Source: Lysobacter panacisoli
Lineage (GTDB): Bacteria > Pseudomonadota > Gammaproteobacteria > Xanthomonadales > Xanthomonadaceae
DNA length: 64,000 nucleotides
Direction of reading: 5' to 3'
Assembly (NCBI RefSeq): GCF_009765165.1
Contig: NZ_VLNU01000001.1
Location: 2,610,247 to 2,674,246, forward strand
Shown piece by piece: positions 36,353 through 46,578 of this stretch; within the stretch, counting starts at the first letter, position 1; the number at the start of each line of letters is the position of its first letter. The notes beneath the pieces were generated by a model. The model was not told where the DNA came from and did not search any database. It saw nothing but the letters and a program-made list of their open reading frames with translations. Position numbers and translations under genes: made by a program.

Positions 36353-38812
36353 ATGAAGGCATGGGGATGGGCAGCCTGCACGCTGCTGGCGTGGGGGCTG
36401 GCCGGGCCGCTCGAAGCGGCTGGCTGGCGTCATCTGGGCGAGGCGGGGAAGGTCGAGCGCCGGGCCGACGGAGCGATCGTCCACAGCGGGCCGGCACGGT
36501 TGCAGGTGAGCGCCTACGCACCCGGCGTGTTCCGCGTGCGTCTGGCCCCGGACGGGCGCTTCGACGTGGATGCGTCGTGGGCCGTGGTGCAGGACGCCGC
36601 ACCGCCGACCGTATCCGTGGGCGAAACGCGCGAGGCCGTGCGTATCGATGCGGGCGAGATCGTGGCGGTCGTCCACCGCTCGCCGCTGCGGGTGACGTTC
36701 ACCGACCGAGAAGGCCGCACGCTGCTTGCCGACGCACCCGACATGCCGATGGCCTGGGCCGACAGCGCGCACGGCCCGCGCGTGCGCGCGTGGAAGACGA
36801 TGCCGGCCGACGAGCACTACTACGGCCTCGGCGACAAGGCCGGTCCGCTCGACCGTCGCGGCCGCGCCTTCACCATGTGGAACACCGATGCGTACTCGTG
36901 GCAGGGCCACAGCGATCCACTGTACAAGTCGATCCCGTTCTTCATCGGCCTGCGCGCCGGCAATGCGTACGGCGTGTTCTTCGACAACACGCACCGCAGC
37001 AGTTTCGACCTCGGCAAGGAATCGGAGGAGTACTTCTCCTTCGGTGCCGAAGGCGGTGCGCTCGACTACTACGTCATCGCCGGACCGCAGCCGGCGAAGG
37101 TGATCGAACGCTACACCGCGCTGACCGGTCGCACGCCGCTGCCTCCGCTGTGGACGCTGGGTTTCCAGCAGTCGCGCTACAGCTACAACCCGGAAGCGAA
37201 GGTGCGCGAAATCGCGGCGAAGCTGCGCACGCAGCGCATTCCCAGCGACGCCATCTACCTCGACATCGATTACCAGCAGGGCTATGCGCCGTTCACCGTG
37301 GATCGCGCGCAGTTCCCACATTTCGAGGACATGATCGCCGATCTGCGCACGCAGGGACTGCGCACCGTGCTGATCACCGACCTGCACATCAAGCACGATC
37401 CGGGCAAAGGGTATGCGCCGTTCGATTCGGGACTGGCGGCGGACGCGTTCATCCGCAATCCCGACGGATCGCTCTATGTCGGTCCGGTATGGCCGGGCTA
37501 TGCCGTGTTCCCCGATTTCACCTTGAATCGCGTGCGCGAGTGGTGGGGCGGGCTGTACCGCGATTTCGCGGCGATGGGCGCAGCCGGCTACTGGAACGAC
37601 ATGAACGAGCCGTCGGTGTTCCGCGTGCCCGGCAACACGATGTCGCTCGATGCCGTGCACCGCATGGAAGACGGCACGGCGCGCGACCACCGCGCGATCC
37701 ACAACGCCTACGGCATGCTCAACGCGCGTGCGACCTACGAAGGCTTGCTGGAACTGCAGCCGAAGCAGCGCCCGTTCGTGCTCACGCGCGCGGCCTACGC
37801 GGGCGCGCAGCGCTATGCGGCGACGTGGACGGGCGACAACACCGCCAGCTGGCACCACCTTGCACAGAGCACGTCGAACCTGCTGAGCCTCGGGCTGTCC
37901 GGCATGGCGCTGGCCGGCGACGACGTCGGCGGTTTCATCGGCTCGCCGCCGCCGGACCTGCTGACGCGCTGGTTCCAGCTCGGCGCGTTCAATCCGGTAT
38001 TCCGCAACCACGCCGCGACCGACACGCGGCCGCACGAAGCGTGGGTCGATGGCGCGAAGCAGGAAGCGCTGCGGCGCGCGGCGATCGAGCAGCGTTACCG
38101 TCTGTTGCCGTATCTCTACACCGCCGCCGAAGAGAATGCGCGCACGGGCATGCCGATCATGCGTCCGGTGTTCCTGCAGTTTCCGCAGGCCGAGACGTTC
38201 TACGGCAACGATCGCGATTTCCTGTTCGGCGCGGACCTGTTCATTGCGCCCGTCGCGGACGAACGCCTCGATGCACACACGGTGACGCTGCCGCCCGGCG
38301 AGTGGTACGCGTTCGGCACCTCGACGCGACAGGTCGCGGCGAAGGAACCGATCCGTTTCGATCCACGCCCGCAGGCCGTGCCCGTGTACGCACGCGCGGG
38401 GGCGATCGTGCCGATGCAGCCGCTGGTGCAGCACACCGGGCAGACGCCCGATGGCCCGCTGCAACTGCACGTCTACCTGCCGTCCGCGCAGGCGAATGCG
38501 CCGTGCGCCGGCGCGCTGTACCAGGACGATGGCGAGAGTTTCGACTATCGCGACGGTGCGTTCTTGCGCATCGCGTACGCGTGCGAGGCGACGCAGGCAT
38601 CGGCCGCGATCGAATCGCGCATCGAGCACGATGGCTTCACGCCCTGGTGGCGAGATGCGGAGGTCACGGTGTTCGGCGTGGAACGCAAGCCCGCGTCGGT
38701 GACGCTCGATGGCATCGCGGTGGAGGGTTGGCGGTTCGATGGGAAGGCGGGAACGGTGGTGCTGACCGTGCCGCAGGCGCGCAGGAACTGGCGAGTGGAG
38801 TTGCGCGAGTAG
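36353..38812 (+). CDS. secreted glycoside hydrolase family 31 alpha-glucosidase-type enzyme
   Basis: This 819-residue protein has an N-terminal signal peptide (about 1-23), an N-terminal beta-sandwich with [15 protein letters not shown], and a GH31 TIM-barrel. The nucleophile region [12 protein letters not shown] has D416, and the acid/base region WTGDNTASW has D495. [15 protein letters not shown] and the C-terminal beta domains ([11 protein letters not shown]) follow. GH31 enzymes retain anomeric configuration and mostly cleave alpha-glucosides or alpha-xylosides; the WNDMNEP motif favours alpha-glucosidase. The ATG at 36353 was chosen for the signal peptide. It lies between accA and dnaE, which are neighbours in many Xanthomonadaceae, so it is probably an insertion. 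Confidence 0.92.
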   Translation: MKAWGWAACTLLAWGLAGPLEAAGWRHLGEAGKVERRADGAIVHSGPARLQVSAYAPGVFRVRLAPDGRFDVDASWAVVQDAAPPTVSVGETREAVRIDAGEIVAVVHRSPLRVTFTDREGRTLLADAPDMPMAWADSAHGPRVRAWKTMPADEHYYGLGDKAGPLDRRGRAFTMWNTDAYSWQGHSDPLYKSIPFFIGLRAGNAYGVFFDNTHRSSFDLGKESEEYFSFGAEGGALDYYVIAGPQPAKVIERYTALTGRTPLPPLWTLGFQQSRYSYNPEAKVREIAAKLRTQRIPSDAIYLDIDYQQGYAPFTVDRAQFPHFEDMIADLRTQGLRTVLITDLHIKHDPGKGYAPFDSGLAADAFIRNPDGSLYVGPVWPGYAVFPDFTLNRVREWWGGLYRDFAAMGAAGYWNDMNEPSVFRVPGNTMSLDAVHRMEDGTARDHRAIHNAYGMLNARATYEGLLELQPKQRPFVLTRAAYAGAQRYAATWTGDNTASWHHLAQSTSNLLSLGLSGMALAGDDVGGFIGSPPPDLLTRWFQLGAFNPVFRNHAATDTRPHEAWVDGAKQEALRRAAIEQRYRLLPYLYTAAEENARTGMPIMRPVFLQFPQAETFYGNDRDFLFGADLFIAPVADERLDAHTVTLPPGEWYAFGTSTRQVAAKEPIRFDPRPQAVPVYARAGAIVPMQPLVQHTGQTPDGPLQLHVYLPSAQANAPCAGALYQDDGESFDYRDGAFLRIAYACEATQASAAIESRIEHDGFTPWWRDAEVTVFGVERKPASVTLDGIAVEGWRFDGKAGTVVLTVPQARRNWRVELRE

Positions 38813-38970
38813 GGTGGCTGCGCGTTAACCCCTCTTCCGCCCTTCGGGCACCTTCTCAGCTCTGCACTCCCTTCGGTCGCCGCAAGGGGAGAAGGAAGGG
38901 CAGGAGCGGAGCGCGAGCGACTGCAAGGGAGTAAGAGCAGCGCGTTGGCGTGAGCGATACCTACCCTGCC

Positions 38971-41900
38971 TCAATGCGCCCAGGGCTTCCCCAGCGACAG
39001 CCGCACCGCGCGCACGCCCGGCAACGCGCGCAGGCGTGATGGCAATTCGGCGTCGGCACGGATCGACAACGTGCCGTTGAGATCGAGCGAACCCGCCGCG
39101 CCATGCTTGACCAGCAGGTCCATGCGGATCGGCGTGCCGCCCGGACGATGCGTGGCGAGCAGTGCGTCCACGCGCTGCAGCGTGCCCGGCTCGCGCAGGT
39201 CCAGGCGCAGCGACAACCGCTGCGCATGCTTCTCGCAGATCTGCTCGAAGCTCCAGCACTTCGACGCGCGCAGCGCGAAGCCGCCGCTGAAGCTGTCCTC
39301 GCGCAGGCCGCCCTGGATCACCAGCAGGCGGTCGCGCACCAGTAGCGGCGCGAAGTCGGCGTAGGTTTCGGCGAAGAACGCGCATTCGATGCGGCCGCGA
39401 CCGTCCTCGATCTGCACGAACATCTGGCTGTCGCCCTTCTTGCGCAGGCCGACGACGAGACCCGCGACGACGGTGTCCACTTCCTGGCGCCACGTGCCGC
39501 GCGCGGGTTCCGGGCGGTTCTCCCAGATCTTCTCCAGCGCACCGAGGTCGTTGCCGATCAGGCCGCGCACTTCCTCGCGATACGGATCGAACGGATGGCC
39601 GCTGAGGTAATGGCCGAGCGTCTCGCGTTCGCCGTTGAGGATCTGCGTGAGCGGCCACTCATCGGTTTCCGGCAAATCCAGGTGCAGCGCCGGCGCGGCG
39701 GCCTCGAAGCCGCCGAACAGCGACACCTGTCCGGCTTCGCGTTCCTTCGCCAGCTGGTCGGTGGCCTTGAGCACTTCCGGCAGCTGCAGCATCAGGCTCG
39801 CGCGGTTCTTGCCGAGCTTGTCGAGCGCGCCGGCCTGCGTGAGCGCTTCCAGCGCGCGGCGGTTGAGTTTGCCGCTGTCCACGCGCTTGCAGAAATCGAG
39901 CAGGTCCTCGAACGGTCCCGCGCGTCGCGCCTCGACGATCGCCTCGCACGCGCCACGCCCCACGCCCTTCACCGCACCGATGCCGTAGCGGATCGTGTTG
40001 GCGTCCTTGGCCTCGAACATGTACGCCGACTCGTCCACGTCCGGGCGCAGCACGTTCAGACCCATCACGCGGCATTCGTCGAGGAAGCTGGTGACCTTGT
40101 CGGTGTTGTCCATGTCCGACGACAGCACTGCGGCCATGAACTCGGCCGGGTAGTGCACCTTCAGCCACGCGGTCTGGTACGCGACCAGCGCATACGCGGC
40201 CGAGTGCGACTTGTTGAAGCCGTACTCGGCGAACTTCTCCATCAGGTCGAAGATCGGCGAGGACACCTTCGGCTCGATCCCGCGCTCGGAGCAGCCAGCC
40301 TCGAACTTGGCGCGCTCCTTCGCCATCTCCTCTGGCTTCTTCTTGCCCATCGCGCGGCGCAGCATGTCGGCGCCGCCGAGCGTGTAGCCCGCCAGCACCT
40401 GCGCGATCTGCATCACCTGTTCCTGGTACACGATGACGCCGTAGGTCGGCGACAGCACCGGTTCCAGCGACGGATGCGGGTACGAGACTTCGGTGTTGCC
40501 GTGCTTGCGATCGACCCATTCGCGATCCATTCCCGAACCCAGCGGGCCGGGACGGAATAGCGCGGCGAGCGCGATGATGTCCTCGAAGGTGTCGGGGCGT
40601 GCGCGCTTGAGCAGTTCGCGCATGCCGCGCGATTCGAACTGGAACACCGCGACCGTATCGCCGCGCGCGAACAGCTCGTAGCTGGCCTGGTCGTCCAGCT
40701 CCAGCGTGGCGATGTCGAGCGGCGCCTGGCCTTCGGCCGCGCGGCGCTTGTTGATCGCCTTCACCGCCCAGTCGATGATCGTCAGCGTGCGCAGGCCGAG
40801 GAAGTCGAACTTCACCAGGCCGACCGCTTCGACGTCGTCCTTGTCGAACTGCGTGACCGGGTTCTTGCCACGGCCTTCGCCGTCGTGTTCGGCGAACAGC
40901 GGGCAGAAATCGCTGAGCGGGCTCGGTGCGATCACCACGCCGCCGGCGTGCTTGCCGGCGTTGCGGGTCAGGTCCTCGAGGCTGCGCGCGAGGTCCATCA
41001 GGTCGCGCACGTCTTCTTCGGCGTGGTAGCGCTGGATCAGTTCGGGCGAGGCGAGGGTGTTGTCCTGCTTCGCGGCGTCCGACTCGCCCATCGCGTCGTC
41101 GAGCGAAATGCCCAGCGTGTTCGGGATGAGTTTGGCGATGCCGTCGACGAAGCCGTACGGATGGCCGAGCACGCGGCCGGAGTCGCGCACCACGGCCTTC
41201 GCGGCCATCGTGCCGTAGGTGATGATCTGCGAAACGCGGTCGCGACCGTACTTGCGGGCGACGTAGTCGATCACCTCGTCGCGGCGGTCCATGCAGAAGT
41301 CGATGTCGAAGTCGGGCATCGACACGCGTTCCGGGTTGAGGAAGCGCTCGAACAGCAGGTCGTACGGCAGCGGGTCCAGGTCGGTGATGCCCAGCGCCCA
41401 CGCGACCAGCGAGCCGGCGCCCGAACCGCGGCCCGGACCGACCGGAATGTCGTGGTCCTTCGCCCAGTTGATGAAGTCGGCCACGATCAGGAAGTAGCCG
41501 GGGAACCCCATCTTGATGATGACGTCGAGCTCGATCTCCAGGCGCGCGTCGTAGTCCTCGCGCGACTTGCCGGACGCGAGCGGGTTCCTTTCCAGTCGCT
41601 TTTCCAGGCCATCGCGCGCGGTGCCGCGTAGCCAGCTCTCGATGGTGTGCTCGCTCGGCACCGGGAACGCGGGCAGCGCGTACTCGCCGAGCTTCATCTC
41701 GACGTTGCAACGCATCGCCAGCGAGAACGCGTTGTCGAGCGCGTCGGGCACGTCGGCGAAGAGCGCGTGCATCTCCTGCGACGACTTCAGGTACTGCTCG
41801 GCGCTGTAGTCCTTCGGCCGCTTGGGATCGTCGAGCACGCGGCCCGAGGCGATGCACACGCGCGCCTCGTGCGCGTCGAAACCTTCGGCATCGAGGAAGC

Positions 41901-42498
41901 GCACGTCGTTGCTGGCGATCAGCGGCAGCGAACGCGCGGCCGAGGCGTGCATCGCGAACGCGTTGAACGCGTCCTCGCCCTCACGGCCCGTGCGGGTGAG
42001 TTCCAGGTGCAGGCGTTCGCCGAACACACCGCGCCAGTCCATCAGCCAGGCTTCGGCGAGTTCGTGGCGATTGCTGGTGGCGAGGCGGCCGGCCAGGCTG
42101 TGCCGGCCGGCCAGCGCGAACAGGCCCTCGTTGTCCTCGCGCAGCCACTCCGGGCGCAGCGCGACGCCGTCGACGCGATGGCCTTCCATCCACGCGCGCG
42201 AGAGCAGGCGCGACAGGGTGAGGTAGCCGGTGCGGTCGCGGCAGAGCAGGGTCATGTGCGACGCGGCTTCGTTGCCGTCGGCCAGGCCGATGTCGGCGCC
42301 GATGATCGGCTTCAGGCCGGCGCCTTCGGCCGCCTTGTAGAACTTCACCGCCGCGAACAGGTTGTCCAGGTCGGTCAGCGCGACGGCCGGCTGGCCGAGC
42401 TTCACGCAGCGCTTGACCATCTCGCCGATGCGGATCGTCGAGTCGGCGAGCGAGTACTCGCTGTGCAGGTGGAGATGAACGAAACGGGATGGAGTCAT
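38971..42498 (-). CDS. dnaE: DNA polymerase III subunit alpha
   Basis: This 1175-residue replicative polymerase catalytic subunit has the N-terminal PHP domain (FVHLHLHSEYSLADSTIRI trimmed to HLHLHSEYSL) and the palm with SGAGSLVAWALGI and the catalytic aspartates in PDFDIDFCMDRRDEVI. The fingers follow (QEQVMQIAQVLAGYTLGGAD trimmed to AQVLAGYTLGGADMLRRAMG), then a tandem HhH region and an OB-fold (VVAGLVVGLRKKGDSQMFV) near residue 1010. AGGA precedes the ATG. It is normally followed or preceded by rnhB and accA; here an accessory block separates it from rnhB and a GH31 gene separates it from accA. Confidence 0.98.
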   Translation of the reverse strand: MTPSRFVHLHLHSEYSLADSTIRIGEMVKRCVKLGQPAVALTDLDNLFAAVKFYKAAEGAGLKPIIGADIGLADGNEAASHMTLLCRDRTGYLTLSRLLSRAWMEGHRVDGVALRPEWLREDNEGLFALAGRHSLAGRLATSNRHELAEAWLMDWRGVFGERLHLELTRTGREGEDAFNAFAMHASAARSLPLIASNDVRFLDAEGFDAHEARVCIASGRVLDDPKRPKDYSAEQYLKSSQEMHALFADVPDALDNAFSLAMRCNVEMKLGEYALPAFPVPSEHTIESWLRGTARDGLEKRLERNPLASGKSREDYDARLEIELDVIIKMGFPGYFLIVADFINWAKDHDIPVGPGRGSGAGSLVAWALGITDLDPLPYDLLFERFLNPERVSMPDFDIDFCMDRRDEVIDYVARKYGRDRVSQIITYGTMAAKAVVRDSGRVLGHPYGFVDGIAKLIPNTLGISLDDAMGESDAAKQDNTLASPELIQRYHAEEDVRDLMDLARSLEDLTRNAGKHAGGVVIAPSPLSDFCPLFAEHDGEGRGKNPVTQFDKDDVEAVGLVKFDFLGLRTLTIIDWAVKAINKRRAAEGQAPLDIATLELDDQASYELFARGDTVAVFQFESRGMRELLKRARPDTFEDIIALAALFRPGPLGSGMDREWVDRKHGNTEVSYPHPSLEPVLSPTYGVIVYQEQVMQIAQVLAGYTLGGADMLRRAMGKKKPEEMAKERAKFEAGCSERGIEPKVSSPIFDLMEKFAEYGFNKSHSAAYALVAYQTAWLKVHYPAEFMAAVLSSDMDNTDKVTSFLDECRVMGLNVLRPDVDESAYMFEAKDANTIRYGIGAVKGVGRGACEAIVEARRAGPFEDLLDFCKRVDSGKLNRRALEALTQAGALDKLGKNRASLMLQLPEVLKATDQLAKEREAGQVSLFGGFEAAAPALHLDLPETDEWPLTQILNGERETLGHYLSGHPFDPYREEVRGLIGNDLGALEKIWENRPEPARGTWRQEVDTVVAGLVVGLRKKGDSQMFVQIEDGRGRIECAFFAETYADFAPLLVRDRLLVIQGGLREDSFSGGFALRASKCWSFEQICEKHAQRLSLRLDLREPGTLQRVDALLATHRPGGTPIRMDLLVKHGAAGSLDLNGTLSIRADAELPSRLRALPGVRAVRLSLGKPWAH

Positions 42499-42658
42499 GC
42501 TGTCCTGACGCGGGGCTCGGTCGAGGGAAACCCGACGAGCGCGGCACCGGCCAGCCTATCAGTCCGGCCGGGGTCGACCAAGCTTGACAGGGCGCCGTCC
42601 TGCGTCCGCGCACGGCCGGTCACCGCCACGCGCGGTCGGTCGCTTCCGCAGCGCGATG

Positions 42659-43291
42659 TCAGCTCACCCGGAACAGCGTCGTCGGCAGGTTCCAGGGCGC
42701 GTAATGCTGAGCGCGCACCCACAGCATGTGCTGCCACAAGGCGAGTTCGTCGAGGCGGTCGCGGATCCACGCCGCGCGTCGCTCCGGCGGCGTGCCGTCC
42801 GGGTGCTCGAGCTGGCGATAGGCGCAGTAGTCGCGGTAGTCCTCGGCCTCGTCGGCGAATGCCGGCCAAGCCAGTTCGATCAGCAACACATCGTCGAGCT
42901 GGCCCAGCAGCGGCGTGCGATCGGCGATGACGTCGTCCTCGCGGTCGATGTAGGCCAGCAGCTTGGCGATGCGCGCGCGCACCGCCTCGTCGATGTCCCA
43001 GTCGGGGTCGGCCAGCATCGTGCGCACTTCCTGCACGCGGGCCAGCCGCGAGTCGATGACGTCGTGCGCGTCCTGCGTGGGCAGCGTGAGCAGCCACGAG
43101 CACAGCTGCTGCAGGCGATCGATGTCGACGCGGGGCGCATCGGCGTGGATCTCGTGGAGGAGCTGGTCGAACTGCACGACGGCCACGCGCGACAGCGGGA
43201 TTTCGTCCGCGCTCTCGCGCGCCTGCATGCCGCTGTACAGGTGGTCGAAGGGGAGCGGTTGCGCCGTGGGTGTCGGATGGAACATGCGCAT
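42659..43291 (-). CDS. DUF1232 (YkvA)-like soluble protein, paralogue 1
   Basis: This 210-residue protein has an unknown N-terminal part and a DUF1232/YkvA-like segment at about 110-142 (DDVIADRTPLLGQLDD). In classical YkvA the segment is a membrane hairpin with DLIPDFIP; here IAD replaces IPD and the following helix is acidic (EAEDYRDY), so the protein is probably soluble. It ends in FRVS. It aligns over its length with the next gene upstream, which ends FRVH. GAGGTG upstream supports ATG 43291 (a second ATG is at 43285). Function unknown. Confidence 0.7.
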   Translation of the reverse strand: MRMFHPTPTAQPLPFDHLYSGMQARESADEIPLSRVAVVQFDQLLHEIHADAPRVDIDRLQQLCSWLLTLPTQDAHDVIDSRLARVQEVRTMLADPDWDIDEAVRARIAKLLAYIDREDDVIADRTPLLGQLDDVLLIELAWPAFADEAEDYRDYCAYRQLEHPDGTPPERRAAWIRDRLDELALWQHMLWVRAQHYAPWNLPTTLFRVS

Positions 43292-43454
43292 GGCACACCT
43301 CGCTTCCGGCCGGTGGTCGGGCCCGTGCCGTGGCCGGCGACATCGCGCGAGCCGATGCGATTCCGTGTGGGGAATGCGGATCGATCATGCGCGCTCGCGT
43401 GGCGACTGAAGGTGAAAGCGCGCTGCGCGTTCACGACCGTGAAGGACGCGGACG

Positions 43455-43483
43455 CGGGAAGGCCGCCTTGCGGCGGCCTCCCG
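43455..43483 (-). terminator. hairpin between the two DUF1232-like genes
   Basis: CGGG-A-AGGCCGCC pairs with GGCGGCCT-CCCG with one bulged A. It lies 24 bases after the stop of the upstream gene on the minus strand. No T-run follows, so it may only attenuate. Confidence 0.5.
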
Positions 43484-43506
43484 TGGAACCTCGCAACATC
43501 GCGGTC

Positions 43507-44148
43507 TCAGTGGACGCGGAACATCGGCGCCGATGCCGGCAGGTAGCTGCTCTCGCGGATCCGGCGCTCGTGTTCGGCGAACACCGCGGCTTCGTAGCGG
43601 AACTCCTCGAAGTCGGCGCGGGTGAACTCGAACGCGGACGCGGTCAGGCCGCGCTGGTGCGCCAGCTGACTGCGGACGCGGCTGTACTCCATGTAGTCGT
43701 CGACTTCGGCCGACAGCTGCGGCCAGGCGGCCTCGACCACGATCGCATCGTCCAGGCGCCCGACCTTGGGCAGCCAGTCGGGGATGAGGTCGTCGCGGCT
43801 GCGGGCGTATTCGACGATGGCGGCGGCGGTGTCGGTGGCCTCGTTGGCCGGCTCCCAGCGACGGTCGCCCAGGAGCTGTTCGACCGCGGCGATCCAGCGC
43901 AGGCGCTGGCGGATGCACGGCGGCGCGGAGGTCTGGTTGCCGGGGCGGCACAGTTCGCGGCCGGCCGAGGCGAGCTGGTCCGTTTCCAGACCCTGGTGCC
44001 GGCCGATCCTGGCCAGCAGGCGGTTGAAGCGGTCGACCTCCGGGCTGCTCAGCTGGAAGCCGTTGATGCACTGGCGACGAGTCGGTCCGTCAAAGGGCGC
44101 CTGCAGGATCGTCGGCAGCGGGTTCGCGGTGGAGAAAAGGACGTTCAT
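43507..44148 (-). CDS. DUF1232 (YkvA)-like soluble protein, paralogue 2
   Basis: This 213-residue protein has the clearer DUF1232 motif RDDLIPDWLPKVGRLDD at 118-134, followed by AIVVEAAWPQLSAEVDDYME. The motif sits at the same residue position as in the downstream paralogue, so the pair arose by duplication of the whole gene. No signal peptide or strong membrane helix is visible. GGAG upstream fixes ATG 44148; an in-frame extension to 44175 lacks a ribosome site. It is divergent from the winged-helix regulator gene with 140 bases between, which hints at shared control. Confidence 0.72.
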   Translation of the reverse strand: MNVLFSTANPLPTILQAPFDGPTRRQCINGFQLSSPEVDRFNRLLARIGRHQGLETDQLASAGRELCRPGNQTSAPPCIRQRLRWIAAVEQLLGDRRWEPANEATDTAAAIVEYARSRDDLIPDWLPKVGRLDDAIVVEAAWPQLSAEVDDYMEYSRVRSQLAHQRGLTASAFEFTRADFEEFRYEAAVFAEHERRIRESSYLPASAPMFRVH

Positions 44149-44243
44149 GGCGGTCTCCGGGGGAAGGTGTGGCACCGTTCTTGCGGCGCCGGATCAGGTT
44201 CCACCCCCGTCCCGCATGAGTCATGATGGCCGTGCGTGCCTTT

Positions 44244-44269
44244 CCTCATCGTCCGCTCCGATGATGAGG
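44244..44269. promoter_or_regulatory. candidate operator inverted repeat between the regulator and DUF1232 genes
   Basis: CCTCATC (44244-44250) and GATGAGG (44263-44269) form an exact inverted repeat with 12 bases between, so half-site centres are about two helical turns apart. It lies 20 bases upstream of the regulator ATG in the divergent spacer. A role as the binding site of the adjacent winged-helix protein is a guess from position and symmetry. Confidence 0.35.
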
Positions 44270-44288
44270 TCGCCATGAGGTTTTGCCG

Positions 44289-46523
44289 ATGAATCCGGAC
44301 GGGATGGCAGGCCAGGGCGGGCTGACCGGTGAAAGCTATCGATTCGACGACATCGTCGTCGACGCGGTCGCGCACACCCTGTCGCGGGCGGGACAGGAGC
44401 AGACGGTCGAGCCCAAGGCCTTCGCCGTATTGCTGATCCTGTTGCGGCGGGCGGGTGAACTGGTCGGCCGGGAGGAGCTGCTCGATCAGGTCTGGGGCCA
44501 TCGCCATGTCACTCCCGGGGTGCTGACCCGGGTCATCGCGCAGCTGCGCAGCGCCCTGGGCGACGACTCCCAGCGGCCGCGCTTCATCCAGACCCAGCAC
44601 GCGCTGGGCTACCGCTTCATCGCGCAGATGCGGCCGGCCGAGGTCGAGCCCGAACCGGAAGCAGTCCATGAACCCGAGCCCGTCGCCGAGGAACACGCGA
44701 CGGAGATCCCCGAGGGCGTGGCGGCGGTGCGCCAGTCGGTCCCGCCGGCGTTCACCGTGGCCGCCAATGAGCCCGAACCGGTGGTCCTGGCGGTAGCACC
44801 CGTCGAGACCGCGCGGCCGGCGCCGCACGCCTCACCACGACGGCGGCAGATGTGGCTGAGCGCGATGGCCCTGCTGCTGGCGATCGCCGCGGGCGGCTAC
44901 TGGTTCGGCCAGCGCAGCCGCTCGGCGCCGCCGCTGGCGGATGCGTCCATCGCGGTGCTGCCCTTCACCAGCCTGAGTGCGGATCGTGGCGACGGCTACT
45001 TCGCCGAAGGCCTCGGCGTGGAGATGCACGACGCCCTTGCCGGCGTGCCGGGCCTGAAGGTGGTGACGGCCGCACGCGGTGGCCAGGTGGACGTGAAGGC
45101 GCTCGGCGCGCAGCTGGGCGTGGCCGCGCTGCTGGACGCCAGCGTGCGCCGCGAGGGCACGCGGGTGCGGGTCAGCGCGCGCCTGTCCGATACCCGTACG
45201 GGTTTCACGTTGTGGGCTCATAGTTACGATCGCGAGAGCAGCGACGTGTTCGCCCTGCAGAGCGACATCGCCAACGAAGTGGTGCAATCGCTGGTTGGCG
45301 TGCTTCCCGGCACCGGCCTGGCGGGCGCGCGCGAGGCGATGGCACGGCGTTTGACGCCGACCCGCGACATCGGCGCGTACGACGCCTACCTCAAGGGACA
45401 GCAGCAGATCCGCGCGGGCGATCGCGCCGCCGCGGACAGCGCGATCAACTTCTTCCGCGGCGCGCTCGCCATCGATCCGCGCTTCGCGCGCGCGCAGGCC
45501 GGCATCTGCCGCGCGGAGATCGCACGTTTCGAGGACGCACGCGATACGCCTGCGTTCGATCGCGCACAGGCTGCATGCGACCGCGCCGCGAAGATGGACC
45601 CGTCGGTGCGCGAGGTGAGCCTTGCGCTCGGCGATCTCTACCGCACACGCAGCGATGCCGACAAAGCGTTCGAACACTACACGCGCGCGCTGGAGGATCC
45701 CGCGTTGCGTCCGGATGCGTACATCGGCTTGGCGAAGGTGGCGAGTGTGCAGGGACGCAGCGATGTCGCGCTCGATTACTTCGAACGCGCGCGCAAGCTC
45801 GCGCCAAGCGATCCGCGCCTGTTCCGCGAGCGTGGCTTCCACTATTACGCCAATGGCGACCTGCCGGCCGCGATCGCATCGCTGCGCACCACGGTGACGC
45901 TGCGGCCGGACGACTTCCGTTCGTGGAGTTCGCTCGGCGGACTGTACCAGGCCAACGGCGACATCGCGCAGGCGATGGCCGCGTTCGAGCGTTCGCTGAA
46001 GATCAAGCCGAACTACCCGGCGCTGAGCAATCTGGGCACGATCAAGTTCAACGCCGGCGACTACGCCGAAGCCGCGGACCTGTACCGCCACGCCTACGAA
46101 CTCGACCGCAGCGATTTCCGCCTGCTCGGCAACGTCGGCGATGCGCTGTCGGCCGATCCCGCCACGGCATCGCAGGCGCGCGAGTACTACCAGCGCGCCG
46201 CCGACCTCGCAGAACCCTACCTGCGCATCAAGCCCGACGATGCGCAGGGCCTGGCCGAACTGGCGTGGTACCGCGCCAACCTCAACGAACACGCACAGGC
46301 GCGTTCGCTGCTGGCGAAGGCCGAATCGCTCGCCATCGAGCGCGGCGAAGTCGCGCTGTGGGGCGCGCAGACGCTGGCGATGCTCGGCGATCTGGATGGC
46401 GCACGCCGGCAGATCGCGATTGCGCGCAGCGAGGGCATTCCCGACCAGCGCATCGATGCCTTGCCCGTGCTGAAGCAGAAGCTCGCGCCGACGACATCGT
46501 CCGCGCCCGCGAAGGGTCGCTGA
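44289..46523 (+). CDS. membrane winged-helix (CadC/ToxR-type) regulator with TolB-like and TPR domains
   Basis: This 744-residue protein has an N-terminal OmpR/PhoB-type winged helix (about 16-115: VEPKAFAVLLILLRRAGELV, REELLDQVWGHRHVTPGVLT, ALGYRFIA) and a Pro/Glu-rich linker (118-180). A transmembrane helix (about 188-206) leads to an extracytoplasmic TolB N-terminal/FlgO-like domain (about 218-335: SIAVLPFTSLSADRGDGYFA, WAHSYDRESSDVF) and about eight TPR units to the end. This is the layout of one-component regulators that sense in the periplasm. ATG 44289 was preferred to TTG 44283. The small lipoprotein gene follows at 56 bases, so it may be part of the same unit. Confidence 0.88.
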   Translation: MNPDGMAGQGGLTGESYRFDDIVVDAVAHTLSRAGQEQTVEPKAFAVLLILLRRAGELVGREELLDQVWGHRHVTPGVLTRVIAQLRSALGDDSQRPRFIQTQHALGYRFIAQMRPAEVEPEPEAVHEPEPVAEEHATEIPEGVAAVRQSVPPAFTVAANEPEPVVLAVAPVETARPAPHASPRRRQMWLSAMALLLAIAAGGYWFGQRSRSAPPLADASIAVLPFTSLSADRGDGYFAEGLGVEMHDALAGVPGLKVVTAARGGQVDVKALGAQLGVAALLDASVRREGTRVRVSARLSDTRTGFTLWAHSYDRESSDVFALQSDIANEVVQSLVGVLPGTGLAGAREAMARRLTPTRDIGAYDAYLKGQQQIRAGDRAAADSAINFFRGALAIDPRFARAQAGICRAEIARFEDARDTPAFDRAQAACDRAAKMDPSVREVSLALGDLYRTRSDADKAFEHYTRALEDPALRPDAYIGLAKVASVQGRSDVALDYFERARKLAPSDPRLFRERGFHYYANGDLPAAIASLRTTVTLRPDDFRSWSSLGGLYQANGDIAQAMAAFERSLKIKPNYPALSNLGTIKFNAGDYAEAADLYRHAYELDRSDFRLLGNVGDALSADPATASQAREYYQRAADLAEPYLRIKPDDAQGLAELAWYRANLNEHAQARSLLAKAESLAIERGEVALWGAQTLAMLGDLDGARRQIAIARSEGIPDQRIDALPVLKQKLAPTTSSAPAKGR

Positions 46524-46578
46524 GCTCCAGTTTGACGTCCGGCCCGTCCCCCCGCCGGCACCACCGAGGAGAAGAAGA

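Noticed and set aside
36212..38629. 805-codon frame antisense to the GH31 gene
   Set aside because: Arg/His/Val-rich translation without any family signature, opposite an intact glycosidase with its catalytic residues.
44149..44288. Riboswitch or small RNA in the divergent spacer
   Set aside because: Only a simple inverted repeat is visible, with no conserved riboswitch core or terminator. A protein operator fits better.
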